From contig VZRS01004409.1 of NCBI GenBank assembly GCA_013398055.1, positions 235,784 through 299,783 on the forward strand: DNA of 64,000 nucleotides. The letters are read 5' to 3'. The stretch comes from Ifrita kowaldi (Eukaryota > Chordata > Aves > Passeriformes > Cinclosomatidae). Of the stretch, positions 1 through 13,500 are shown piece by piece (the stretch's first letter is position 1; each line of letters opens with the position of its first letter). Both the position numbers and the translations under genes were made by a program. Below the pieces are notes generated by a model. The model saw only the letters and a program-made list of their open reading frames with translations. It was not told where the DNA came from and did not search any database.

Positions 1-1398
1 AGTGACTAAACAGAGCTGCTGCTGGTCATCTTGCAGGGTTTAGCCCCAGTTTGGCTGTGCCCTTTGAGGTGCACTCACCCTCAGGGGACACGAACAGATT
101 CATTGACTCAGTGGTTGCACAAGTGGTGTCTGGACCTAACTTGAAATTTTGGGTGAATGAGAAGAAAATCTGGATGGAAGTTCATATCATGGCTGGAAAA
201 CTCTCCATGGTAGTTGGAAAACTTTGTTTCTGTTGAAAGGAAGAGCACATTTTTATTAGGGATTCTAAAGATAGGGCAGGCGGATGCCTTCCATGGCTTT
301 TTTACTCCTGAGAAGAGATGAGTGCAGAATTCCCTGCTCCAGCCACTCCAGAAATTAACACAAGTGATTTATCTCTCTTTAATATAGGAGTAAAGAGCAT
401 CAGAATGCCTCTGGCCTCTCAAATTATGGTGAAGAAAGAACCAGCTTAGGGAATCACCTATAATATACCTAGATTTTTGCTCTGAGTCATGCTAAGAGGT
501 AGAAGTCATGCTATAGTAGGAATGCATTAAAGTTTACTTTTCTAATCCTCCTTCCATTTAAATCCTTTAAGCAAACCAATTAGTCACATTCCCTCACAAG
601 AAACAATTGTTTTTATAATTGTTATTTATTTTAGTGGTGCTTTTTCTGTTTGTGGACAGAAATGTTTTCGGTGGTGACATTCCTCATAACAAAAATTCAA
701 TCCTACAAGAATTTGACTTGCTTTTCCAAGTATGTGTGGTGGCCTCTTTTAGAAGTATTTCATTATTGTTCCTCTTCCTTGCTTGCTTCTTCCTGCTTCA
801 GTTTCCACATCCGTGTATCTCATAAGTGGATTTTTTTTAGCAAAGCTCTTCTGGGGCCAGCTGCTGCTGACAGTGTAATGGGATAACTTATCAGTCTATT
901 GTGGTTTGTAAGGTCATGAGGAATACTATTACTTTTCAAAATTTCATTTCATTAATTTCTTTCCCATTAGGCCATGTTTTGCAGGGTAAGGGGGTGATGC
1001 CATGTTTTTTATAAGTGGCATGTTTGGGGCATTTGATGCATATAACTCTAGAAATATCCGTAAGAGAAAATACATATAGCGTGATTTTCTAGGGGAAAAT
1101 ACACATACTTAGTCAAAAATATTTTGCTAACTATAAACCCCTAAAAACATAGAGATAAATTTTCACAAAAGGCACTTCCAGTTCTAAACTCGAATAGAAG
1201 GAATATTTTATTGTTTTGGTATCTTAAAATGCAGTTTGTAGTAAATATGATGTTTTTTCCCCCCAGAAACCAGTTTCATAACCAGCTTTGGTGCTCTCTT
1301 GAGCCTTACATCCAGAGCTGTCCATAGGCTAGCCAGATGAAATTAATGGGCTGTGCACATCGCAACTTTAAAAATCTTTTATTCCCTGTTTTCAACAG
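1..1398 (+). other. SYTL5: SYTL5 intron, 3' part (starts outside window)
   Basis: AT-rich non-coding sequence ending in the acceptor tttcaacag before 1399. I see no further SYTL5 linker exon and no recognisable repeat in it. The open frames here are short and show no protein-family signature. Confidence 0.7.
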
Positions 1399-1518
1399 GA
1401 AGGTTATAAGGGCAGTTACCAAAGGAGAAATTACATATGGAAAAGATGAAGGTGAAAGGAACCCAGGCTCAGAGGCTGAAGGCCCAAGTCTGTGTGGTGG
1501 CTGCTCAGCCGCCGAGAG
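1399..1518 (+). CDS. SYTL5: SYTL5 coding exon a (linker)
   Basis: Acceptor ttttcaacag and donor GAGAG|gtgaga. It starts with the third base of a codon and ends with two bases of an Arg codon completed by the next exon. It encodes a stretch around AVTKGEITYGK that matches the low-complexity linker after the Slp homology domain (RSATRGEI in the mammalian protein). The first residues are the best match and the rest is poorly conserved, so support is the phase plus this short similarity. Confidence 0.75.
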
Positions 1519-4500
1519 GTGAGAAGGAATCTGGGATAGCTCCTGCTGGGAGCGACCTGGGGGTGTGTGCCAGTGCCCTGGGCTGCTTTGTGTCTTGGGA
1601 TGCTCAGCATACATGCTGTCTGAGAAACAGAGCTTATGTTCATAAAACAAACAAAAAACAGCCAACAAACCTAAAAATTATCTCCACTCATCTTATTTTA
1701 CTCTCCTTGTGTTCAGCTGGTGACTGATGTCAGTATGTTGTTTTTTGTTTTCTGGCTTTTAAATTGGTGAGCTCTGCTCTTGTTACAGAACTGAAGCTCT
1801 TTGTTTTTCTTTAGTAATGGCATGTTTATTGATTATAATTTATGTTTTATTCTTCAAAAGTTGTTTGTCCTTCTCTTTCCATGATTATTGTCACTGTTAT
1901 TTCTGGTAGGATTCCATTTATCATTCTTCTGGGCCGAAGAGACCTCTGCTGTTGCCTCTGATGGCATTTTAAAATGCCAAGAGCAACACTCCTGTCACGT
2001 CCTACCTTCAAAATGAAGCCAAAGAACAGCACAATTTTTCCTTGTTCAGTTGGATAACCTACACTGGATATAGACCCACATGCTTTGCTCAGGTGCACAC
2101 ACCCAGAAATTTTACAATTTGGATTGAGAAAATAATAATAATTTGCTGAAAGTTTCAATAGAAATTTCTATTCCTAAACTAGTGTTTCTGGGAGACTCCA
2201 AAGAGATATTACGCAGGAAAAAAAGATAACAGGTAAAAGGAACATCATGGAGTTTAGTACATCCTCAGATAAACCTTCTTGTTTAAGCAAGAACTTGTGT
2301 CTCCTTTTTACCTAAAATTCAAATCCCAGTTTCTAGATGTTCTGCAAGATGTCTAAAGCTGATGGTGACAACCTTCTTGAAAGTTGATAATCTGATTTTT
2401 TTTTCACTGGATGCTGCAGAACTTACCAGCCAATTCAGCTTTCAAGCTGGTTTTCTTTTTTAATCCATACACAGTTCTTTTTTTGGGTTTTTTTGGACTA
2501 AGTTTATTAGGCCTTCTGTATCTAACCAGATTCATATCTGACTTCTCTGAGACCAGAAGCAGATTTTTTGCTAGTTTTCTGCATTTGTTTTGCTTTTCAT
2601 TGAATAGAGTAGAGATGAGTGAAGGATCTAAGAGACAGAACCTCAGGATTCTGGAGTCTGTGCTGCTTAATACTGAGGTTATGCAATATTGGTAGCTTTC
2701 TCTGAGAGTTTACCAGGACAAGGATGAAGGGATGCTTGTGAGAGGTCTGTGCAGCTGTTTTTATGTGCCAAACTACAAGAAAGTTATCGTGCAGCTAGCC
2801 ATAAATGAAGAAAAATAATTTTATTTGGGTGGTGGAATTCAGTGCCTGATAAACTCTCTGTACAGACTTAGAAGGAGTGAGGCACTCTGTAAAGACAGAT
2901 TTTGTGTTTGATTGCGTTGCTTCACTTTCACATAAATCATCAATTTTTAGCTGTTTCCCAGAACACAATGTTTTAAATTAGGGGTATTGAGTCATTCATT
3001 ATGGCTTCTCCTCTACTTGTCATCTCATTATCTCCTGGTGAAACTGGTGTCCTGTGCCAAAGTGCAGAGTAATTTCGTCAAAATTGGTAGTATTTCACCT
3101 ATCAGCAGGGAAACCAGGAGAGAATTTTTATTCTTTTTAAACATTTGTGCTTAAGAGAAGATGTACAGAGCTGGGAACAGGGAGACATTTTGAAATAATT
3201 TTCATTGTTTAAAAAGGTTAAAAAAGTGCAACAGATTACTCTTTCTAACCCTCAATGTTCACATGGGTTTACCAGTATTTTCTAAAATGTCCCATGGAAC
3301 AATTTTTGCTTGTTGTGATGTTAGACAGCGTTTGGGGTCTGGTGTGCTGGTCACAGTTTATTTTTTGTCGCTTTTGCTGATGTGAAACCTCCAAGAAGAC
3401 CTGTCCACGTTGGTTGAAAGAATCAATCATTTTGGGTCAAGAGTCATTATTGCAACATAAACAGGACAGTGAACAAGTTGGTGTTTTTCTGCAGATGCTG
3501 GAGACAGAGACACAAGGATTTTAGGGTTTCTGGAGATAGTGCTGGCATTAAATTGGCTGTATGTCTTGGGGTGACTCCATCATGTATATCTCTTATCACG
3601 GCTTTATGCCAAACAATTAATTTGTGCCTTTTCTGTGCCTTTAAACTGAGCTTGAGAGGGAAGAAAAAAAAAGGACCAAGCAAACTTTTCAAAGCAGTGT
3701 CTCAAGGACACAGAGATTACACTCCTCTGCGTGCTCTGGCTGCGGTAGCGTGGGGGGGAGCATCCTGCTTGCTTTTTTGGCCAGTTTTTTGGGGATTTTT
3801 TCCTCTCTCTGGCGTGAGACAGAAAGCTGAACTTTGTTTCCTGGGATTTTGGTTTTTTCCCTTCTTCTCTTCTGGACTGCTTCAACAACATCAGAACACA
3901 TCGGGAGAATTTTCCCCGAGGCCCGAGGGGGTGGGCCCTCACCCAGCTCCGAGGAGGAGAGAGACCACACCTACAGAAGGACTCTGAAATCTTCCCAGGT
4001 TTCTCTCTACAGCGAGAGATTTCATTATTTAGCATTATTATCCTTTTCTGGTGTGTTTGTTAAATAAATAATTTTTAGCTCTTTCACTTTCCTTCGAGGA
4101 AATTTTCCTTTTTGCCCGAACCTGGTGGGGGGAAGGGTGGTTGTAACATGGTTTTCTCTCAGAGGATATTTTGCTAAATTTTGGCCACACCAGCACACTG
4201 TAGAAGTGTCCAGAACAGTCATGGTTACTGCAGTTTCCCTTTACACCAATGGAGCAGCCTGGTAGGAAGGGCTGCAGGAGCTGACCCACCTACTGCTGGA
4301 TGTGAATGCAGTGTGGGCCGAACACGGACAATGCAGCTTCCACAGCCTGGACAAGAGCTGCCCGTTTGGGCCATTTGTAGTTCTGGTAGAAGTGCTGACA
4401 ATATTTATATGACTTGCATGTGTGATTCATCTTTGCCTGCGTTTTTTCTTTCCAGGTGATCCCACCGTTCATCAGGGCTCTGTAATTCTCATAACCTGTT

Positions 4501-7500
4501 AGCACAGCACATTTCTTGCTGCAGTTTGCTAAATGAGCTGCCTTGGTTTGCTCAGAGCAATAACCCTTCCCTCCTCCTCTCTCCACCGCAGAGGGAGCAC
4601 GCTTTCCCTGACCAGCAGCGGTGCAGGGGCTGCTGCAGGACATCCCAGAGGAGCCCTGGGCCCTGCGAGCCGAGGCAGCGCTTCCAAGCCATCCCTGCCG
4701 CGCTCTCCAGCGCTCGGCGCACGCAGCATGACCGCAGATTACAGCAGGGTAAGGGCAGGGCTGGGGGCTGCCTCCAGAGACAGCTGGCACCAAACGAGGT
4801 GACTGGGCTGGCATCTGCCCTGTAGGATCGATCTGTAGCACAACAAGGACAAGCCTGACAGAGAAAATCAGATTTCTTCCTCAGTTCTGCTGGGGCCTGT
4901 GGAGATCTCTGCTAGAGCAGAGTTTGTCATGCTCTTATCAGTGATGTGGTTTTTGGTTTGGCAGGCGTTTCTGTTCTGTCTAAAAACAGCTGTTGCTGTC
5001 CAGCATTAGATAATGAGTTACAGATTCTGAACTGGGAGGCACAAGGGATGGGAATGAGCATTTTTTGGCACCGTAGAGCCGTGAGTAAGTGCTGGGAAAT
5101 AAGTATGTGACTTTCAAGCATGCACAACCCAGCATTCTCCCACTGACTTCTAAGTGAAATTTTGCAAGTCCAGCACTTGCAGAAATCAGGCCAAACTGAT
5201 TTTAGTTTTTTTTTGGATTTGGATGCTGGGCTCTGCATAAATTATGCCATAGCACAAAATGTGTGATAAACACATTATCAGAATAATTCCTCTCACGTGC
5301 TATTAGGCCTCTTGGGATGTATTTACCATTAATGTTTGGAAAAAAGGTAGATGAGTGTGTAGATCAGAGCCCTGTTGAAGGCATCAATTTTCTTTCTAGC
5401 TTCCAGATATTTAGTCTAATATGTTGTCTTTTCCACTGAAAAAATAAGTTAGTGTATATGAAGGGCAGTTTTGGGATCTGTAAATAAATGAATAATTGTT
5501 TTATTTATATTCTTGTTGGCACAGAGACTGACTTGTTTTCAAGTGCATTCGATTTGTTTGAAAAATCCATTTAATTTAAATGGAGTTATGTTATTAGCTT
5601 TTCTTTTACAGTCAGGCAAAAGGTCATAATGATATCAAGCATATGGGCTTTATTTAAGGGATTATACTGGCATAATTTAATTATTTCAAGTGCATTTGGT
5701 TTTGCCCTGGCTGAAATCACAATGCTAGTACAAAACCCACAGGTTTTGTCTTTTCTTTCTTTTTTTTTTTCTGATTTCTGAGCTGAGTGGGCTTCTAATA
5801 GATTTGAGTGTTTCTCTTCCCTGATACTTTGCTGTAATTCTTCAGCTGCAAACTCAGTATGTAAGCAAGAATTGTATCTTTGTGCAAATTTTATGCATGA
5901 TTAGTGCTAAGAAAAGCAGATTGGACTAGAATCTAAATATATTCAGTATAGACTAGATGTTCAAGGAGCTTTGGAGCTCTGGAATCTAATGGAAATTATG
6001 CTTTTATAAATTAATAGTGAATAAACTTGGGTTTTGTATTTATGGCATGTGCATTTTTCTTATTGGGCAGGACACTGGCTTGGAAAATGGCATGATTATT
6101 CCAGCAAGTGAAAGCGTACCTGAAGATTTAGTAAAGAAGCACTGCAGGAAACCATCTGGAACACCTTCCATTGCAGTTTCTAGGGTGTCTTTGTCTTCAG
6201 GCAAGTATTAAGTCTTTTCCTTCTTTCTTCCAGACTTTACTATCAGGATTATTCCTATTCTTGAGACTCTGCTCCTTTTGTTTTTAAATCACATTGAAAG
6301 ACCAGATGCAAGTTTGATAAATTTGTTCATATTCATTCTGAAAATGCCTTCCTTTCACTAACCAAATTCATACCACTTCACAGGTATTAGATGAAAAAAA
6401 GGCAATTCTAACCCCAGAAACATTGGTACAATGTTAGTGCTTGGTAAATCACACACTCTTAGAATTGTTACAAGATTTCGTTCACAACTGCATGTTGTTC
6501 AATCGCTCTCTGTGTGCTCCCCTACATGAAATGCTGCCTGTATATCATATCACTCTGCTGCTGCCAATACATTTCACACCTACTTTGCCCAGAAGCAAAT
6601 TTGGGAAACAATGAGTGGTCAGAGAGCAAGCCCCTTACAGATTTCTTGTCTTTTCATTTTATATGTGATGCACCGAACGAGTCAATCCATCTGTAATTTC
6701 ATTGGAAGCTGGTAGGTAAAAAGGACTTACACAGGAAGGTGCTGTCACAGCCACTTCGCAGTCGTGGATGGAGAGCCTTTTTTCCTCTCTGAAATAGGAG
6801 GCAGGATCATCCTGCACTCTTCTGCTTCTCCCAGGCACTCAGCTTCCTGCAGGGTTAATGGAGTGGGTTTGGGTTTACAGGCTTCTCTCTGAAGCACAGC
6901 AGGACACACTTTATTGTAGCTGGGTTTAGCCCAAAGCAGAAACCTAGTGCTGTATCCCACAGAGTTAACCCAAAGAGGGAATGTTCTTTACCTCAGACAT
7001 TTCAGCTTGAAAGCATCAGAGTTTCCTTGAGAATATTGTTCAGTGCAACTCCAGGCAGAGGTGTTACAGATGGCTACTTATCTAGGAAGCAGAAGTTCTC
7101 CTGTTCCTGCTGCCTTACAAAATAAAGGCTTTCCTGGTAGGTAAGAACTGACCTCATGCTACCAAAGCAGATGGATGCTGAGCAAACCTATAGGCAGCTT
7201 GGGAATGGGCCTCAGACTCTGCATTGTCTCCTGGGCAGATCTCAAAAGGCATTAAGCTCAGGAGAGTGACCTTTCCTGTCACATCAGCTGTAGACCAGGT
7301 AGAAGATGAACAGTTAAAAACCTCTCAGATTGCTACCTGCGGGATCTAAAAGTACTCTCTTCCCCCTCTATTGAAACAGTCACACAAAAGATTTATATGG
7401 GGAGGACTAAGATGCCTTGGAGAAAGATTTTCTATGCCTTATGCTATAGAGTGGATGAGAGACCTGCAGGACTGAGAGAAACGGCTGGAGCTCTTGAGAC

Positions 7501-10500
7501 TAATTTGTTTCCTCCTAAATTCTGCACAAGGAACACTGTTAATGACAGAAGTACTTTCTACATCCATCTGTATCCCCAGCTGCTTGATTCTGATGCAGAT
7601 GCTGGGGAGAGTTTGGTGGTGGTGGTAGATGTGATGATCACTGTGAACACTTGGACAGAGAGTTTTGCAACATTCCAGGCTGACAGGCCTTCCAGGGAAA
7701 AACAAATCATGATCTGTGGTATCATCCACAGAAGACAATCAGAGCAGATAAATAGTATAGGGGTAAAATTACTGCCCAGAAAGCTGAACAGCATCAGAAA
7801 GTATAATTCTCCATTTATCATAACAATGTTCAGTTGCCATAGTTTCTGACAGATAACTAAAATGTTTTTTTGATTCTTTTGTTGTTGTTAAAAAACCATT
7901 GGGGTTGTGATAATACTTGTATGGAAGATGAAATGGAATATTTCTGTGGACACTACAGCAAGCATTCAAATTGTTTTTGTTTTCCAGACCGTAGCCGATC
8001 TGAGATAGATTTGAGTGAATCTTTCTCTGAAGGAAATGAAGATACCCTGAGCATAAGAAGCAAATCTGTACCTAGTGCCTTAGATCAGGAATTGGTGAGT
8101 TGTAAATACGTAAATACTCATCTGGTGGAAATTTTGTTTGTTTGGACCGATGAAATCAGGACTGTATGTGTATCTATATAAAATATGGGAAAGGCAGAAC
8201 ATTCTTTCAGGGATATTTAATGAGTTTTAAAACAACATCATCTGTTTGCTGTAGAGTGATTTCAATGAATAGTCATGGTTCCAGTTTGTTGTGAATTTGC
8301 TGGGTGTTAGAGTTCACAGATGAAAGAAACCTAACCTGAAAATAAATTCCAGGCACTAAATTATACATGCTCCAAAATTCTGCTAGTTCATATTTTCATG
8401 AGTTTTAATTTCGATGCTGAGAAATTCCATACTTTAAAGGCTTTAACCTTGGTCTGGTTTGGCTTTTACCGTTATCTGTATTTTTAGCAAAGCAAGACCC
8501 AGCTTTCTGTTCTGGCAATGTTGCTTGCCTCTTCTTCCTCTTGACTCTTCCATACATCTCCATGCCTTTTTTTTGTATATTGTATGGACTGCTTTTCCTG
8601 ACGTGATTCACAACTTTCCTCTCCTCTTACGCACATATCCAAGACAGACAATTTGCAGATGTGCATCAAAGCTATAAAAGAACATACAACCTTATTAAAT
8701 ATGCATGAGGGGGAAAAAAGATTTTAAATAGATCTTTATCTAATCACAGTTTGTTCCAAAGTTCCCAAATGTGTGTTTGCAGCTTTTGCATTTTTCCTGT
8801 TGTCAGAGTCCTTCTCTTCCATCTGGTCTTCCCAGAAGAGCATTGTCCAGGGAAGATGTCTCCCCTTCTTGTAGTATTGAAATTTGAGGCTTGGTGAAAA
8901 AAAATATGTTGGGATTTCCATCTTTTCTTGCATTAGTAGCAGTCAGAGAATGTGTGTGCAGCATTGCTTTGGGTTAATCTTTGAGGAATTAACAAAAGGC
9001 CGTCCTGTGTGTCAGATGTTGGTGGAAGAAAAACTTCAAAAATAAGTGGTTTATTTTTAAATTGTAATAAAGGCAAAGGATGTGTTCTTTATTAAGAAGC
9101 TGGAAAATACTGCAGAAGAAAAGCACAAAATACAAATTGCGGACTTTATGTTTCTTTATATCTGTTCTCTGCTCTAATTGACAGTTACAACTTATATATT
9201 TCTCTGAGGCAGCTGCCAGAGATGACAAATCCAGAGAGGTTTTTTTTTCTCTGATTTTTGTCTTTTGAATCAGAGTTTTTATTTTGTATTTCTTTCTTGC
9301 TGACTGAACGAAATTTCAGATTGCATCTCTGCAACTCTGTAGCTTCTTTGCTAGCACAGGACACCTCTCTTGTGGCATAACCTTGATTTAGCTGCTCTGG
9401 AGTCTGTGACAGTGCTAATTCCCCTTAAAATCCATTCATAACAGGAGTCACAGATCTCTGATTCTACCCATAGCCTCGCTTTCTCTGCCTTATGAAATGA
9501 ATTGATTGCATTCATCAGCTTTTGTGTTACCATATTTATCTAGGGTAGGTTGTCTCACAGGAGTCCTTCAGAGTCTTGTCCCGTATTCATTATGGATGCA
9601 GTGGTTTGAGATAAAAGCTGTATTCCTGCTGGAATTTAGTTTATTTGATGCTTGCAAGAGACAAAAAGAAAGGTATCTAATGAAGGTAACAACAGCTCCT
9701 GCAGCCTGAAAAATGCTGGAGTTATACCTCCGTTTCTTCTAGCTGAGATCCTTCAGGCTCTTACTCCTGGGTGATGGGAGCTGCCAGCAGTGGTATGGGA
9801 GATGCCACACATCAACAGGATATGCAGATTGCTGGAATTTGTCAGCTGAAAGCTGAAAGGATGGGAAAAGGCTTTTAGCTGCTTTGCTCCCACCTTTATC
9901 AGGGAAACCCATTACACATACAGAGAAATCAGTTTGAAAGTTGAATGGATATTTTGCTTCTCTAACTTAGTATTGCTTTTGATAGTGAAGAGGTACAAGC
10001 CCCAAAACCCACATGGTGTGGTACAGATTTATGGAGGAGCATGGGGAACCAGCTAAATGCAGTATTGTGTTCAAGTGTGAGCACCTTATCTAGAGATTGG
10101 TGTGTTGAATTCCTGACCAAGTAGTGTTCATTACATGCTCAGCTGCTTTTTTAGGAGTAATTGGATGATGTGCATTTTATAGCCTGCACTGGAGACCATG
10201 AGATTAATAACCTACTAGCTCTAACTTTAATAAGCTAATAACATCAACCAGTTATGTAGTTGCAGTTCTGTAACACCTCCTGAGAAATGTAATTGTCATG
10301 GTGCAAAATAAATTAAGAGCGTAAGTTAAATATTAACCTTTTTTTTTTAAGTTTTAGATACCTGCGTGCAGACAAAAACTGGTATTCAGCAGTTGTTAGG
10401 ACTCTGTGAAGCACTGTCAATATTGAGTGTCTAGGCCTGAAACACCCCAATCTGAAGATGTTGCCTTACTTTTTCCCCCCCTGTATTTCATTATTTAGCA

Positions 10501-13500
10501 GTAAAAATGTAGCATTCTTTATTTCCAGGTTCACTGGTATGCATACAACCATTTAAAGGAAAGAGTTTTGCATGAATCACTAGAATTGCTTCTTCCTATT
10601 CCATGCGCAAGTAAGAAAACTGTGTATTCTCGCTCCAAATTTAAAACCAGATTACATCACCTGACATCTGAACTCAATGAGGGGAGTAGAAATGACAAGT
10701 GGGGTTTTTTTTTGTTTGTTTGTTTTATTTCAGTTTTTTGGGAGGCTTTACTTTTGAATGATTCAGCTGCCTGTCTCCCTGAAATAGTTTGCTCTGTTGT
10801 GCCTAGGTCTCCAAGGATTTTTCCTTTTATTTAGTATAAAATATCTATTACTTCTTTTTTTCTTCTTCTTCTTCTGTGGGGTGGTAACAGTGCCTTCAAT
10901 AGATTAGAAAGGTAAGAGACCAGCAGAGAAAGCTCATGGTAAGAAAATGAAGCTAAGTGTTTTCTTCAGTATGTAAATTTTGGTGATAGCTTGTTTTGAA
11001 TTCCCTCTGCTCANGAGTGGAGGGGGTTTTTTTGTTTTATTTCAGGTTTTTGGGAGGCTTTACTTTTGAATGATTCAGCTGCCTGTCTCCCTGAAATAGT
11101 TTGCTCTGTTGTGCCTAGGTCTCCAAGGATTTTTCCTTTTATTTAGTATAAAATAGCTATTACTTCTTTTTTTTTTTCTTCTTCGGTGGGGTGGCAACAG
11201 TGCCTTCAATAGATTAGAAAGGTAAGAGACCAGCAGAGAAAGCTCATGGTAAGAAAATGAAGCTAAGTGTTTTCTTCAGTATGTAAATTTTGGTGATAGC
11301 TTGTTTTGAATTCCCTCTGCTCAATATTAAATATGCAGTTACAACTGAAAAGCAGTAATAGAAAATCACTTTTAGGTGGTTTCATATCAGTTCAGTCACT
11401 GGAGCCAAGGAGAAGAGATGTAACAGCCAATTTTATGTAAACTAAGGCAAATATGTTGCAGATTTTTTAATGTAAACTGTGAATTCAACTCTCCAGCAGC
11501 ATTTCTTCCCTGCTCTGTTTTTGCTGATTAGCACAGAAGTCTTTGAGACTCCTGAATTTGAATACAGTGTTTCTCTGTTTAGTTTCAAAAGAGTGACAGC
11601 AACTAAGCAATAGAGAATGAGGTAGTTCCAAGGGCGAGGTTTTTATAGCTGCAAAGCAGATATAAGGAAGTTGAACATTTGACTCCCATTAAAACCAAAA
11701 GCAAAGTCTTTCAAAATATCCCTGCCATACGGCTTATGGAAACACTGAGATTTCCAAGCTATACCTAATGTGGCTATAATTGTCTGCTGGTGTTTTTTCA
11801 TGTTATTTTAAGTAAAAATTAAGTGTCCCTTTAGGACCATCAATCAGATCTAAAGATTCAGTTTAGGTTTTACTTTATTGCTGTGTTTAAACAGTGAAAT
11901 TTTTTTCTGTATATAGGTTAAAGATGTTAAACTTCAGTCTTGCTTATTAAAACTCAACCACATATATGAAATTGTGCAATTACTGATTTTCCACCTTTTT
12001 ATTATTAATACAATACAGAACTTCAATTATTTTCTTTAATGCTTATCAACTGGCTTGTTATAAGACATGAAGCGTATATGTGAAGAGTTTCAGTTCTTAA
12101 ACAATTGAATCCTGAAACCACAGCTGCCTCTTCCCCTTATTCTCTGTGTCTGTGCAAAGATGTGGAAAATGGAAATCAAAATTCCTCTACAGAATAGAAT
12201 TTGAATGCATCCAGCACCATCTTCCTAAAGTGGAAAACTCATGAAACAAAATTAAGGGGCAGAGGCTGACCAAATACAGAGCAGAACATGACAACTAAAA
12301 TACCTGTTTGTCATTTAGGGCTATCTGGATGAAACAGAAGAAGATATTGATGACATAGTGGCCTCTCGTTGTCCAAGAAATCATGAACAGATGACAAGTG
12401 GATTATCAACAGTAAGATCTTGAGTAGAAAACATGCACTGCCCTTCCACAAAAGACCATATTTCCTCCAGAAAGGAATTTAACTTCGTATCACTTATCAC
12501 ATTCATCTTTCATCCTACACTTGAGAAACAACTTTTAACATTCAGATAGATTTTCTATTACATTATTTATGCTGTTCAAAGCTAAAATGCTGTTCTCTGC
12601 AGGGTATGGAAAGAGAAAACTATTTTGCATACTCATTAGCAGACTTCCTCATATGCTTGGGTTATTATCAAGCTTACATGTGGAGAAGGCAAACCAGAGG
12701 TGTTTGCAGTGTGTGACTGCTCAGCTTTGCAAAGGAGCACTTGACCTTAATTAAATTGAAACGAACAGAGCAAGGCTGTGGGGGAGATTTTCATTCTCAA
12801 ACTGCTTTCTGAGTTTTTAGGTTCTTGGGACACAAACATTTGTCTGTGTGTTTGCATACATCCCACTTCCATGGAATCATTGTCCATCGCCCAACACAGC
12901 TACTCTCGTTCCTCATGGCATGATTGCTAACCCACCCACATCTGGAAAGTATTTTCCTTTAGTGCAGGAGAGAGGTGCTTGGGGATTTGGGTTGGTGACA
13001 GTAAAGGCATAGCTGCACCTGATGGTAGCAACAAAATTGGTATAAGAAGCCTTCTGCTGTTCATTACACAGTCTGTTAGTCACTGGGAAAGAAAATAGAT
13101 GATAAAAGCAGTCTTAACTTGTCTAGGTTATGAATATCTGCTGGGTACCTCATTTTTGGGATCTGTGGGCAACTGATAATATCTTCAGAGAGTCCTCTCT
13201 GGCTACTCTTCTTTATGACTTGTGTCTAAGAACAGCTCTGGACTGCACAAAGCTGCCAGAAACTCCATGTAGAGTGTGTTAGTCCTGAAGAGGATGAAGG
13301 ATGATGAGTCTGAATACTAAAAAGGGAGAGAAAATTTGGTCCATGAAAATAACCAAGGAATTGTCCTTTCTAGGCTGCACCCCCATCAGTCTCCATGCAA
13401 GCCAGCCAAGGGAATCCCCAATGGAGCTCTTGATCCCAAAGAAATAGAGTTGGCTGAATCCAAACTTGGCTTACTAGGGGAGGAGAAAGGGCTGAGAATA

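Noticed and set aside
3469..4035. Long open frames on both strands
   Set aside because: Overlapping frames over T/A-rich intron sequence with homopolymer-coded residues; no family match.
7397..7849. 150-codon open frame on the + strand
   Set aside because: It lies inside the GC-AG intron, has no recognisable domain, and shows no splice or codon pattern of a gene.
10530..10612. Exon-like stretch (acceptor tttccag, open frame, donor gcaa|gtaaga) in a SYTL5 intron
   Set aside because: Exons at 7988-8094 and 12319-12411 already join in phase 0 with conserved Slp5 residues on both sides. The translated stretch resembles nothing in SYTL5.
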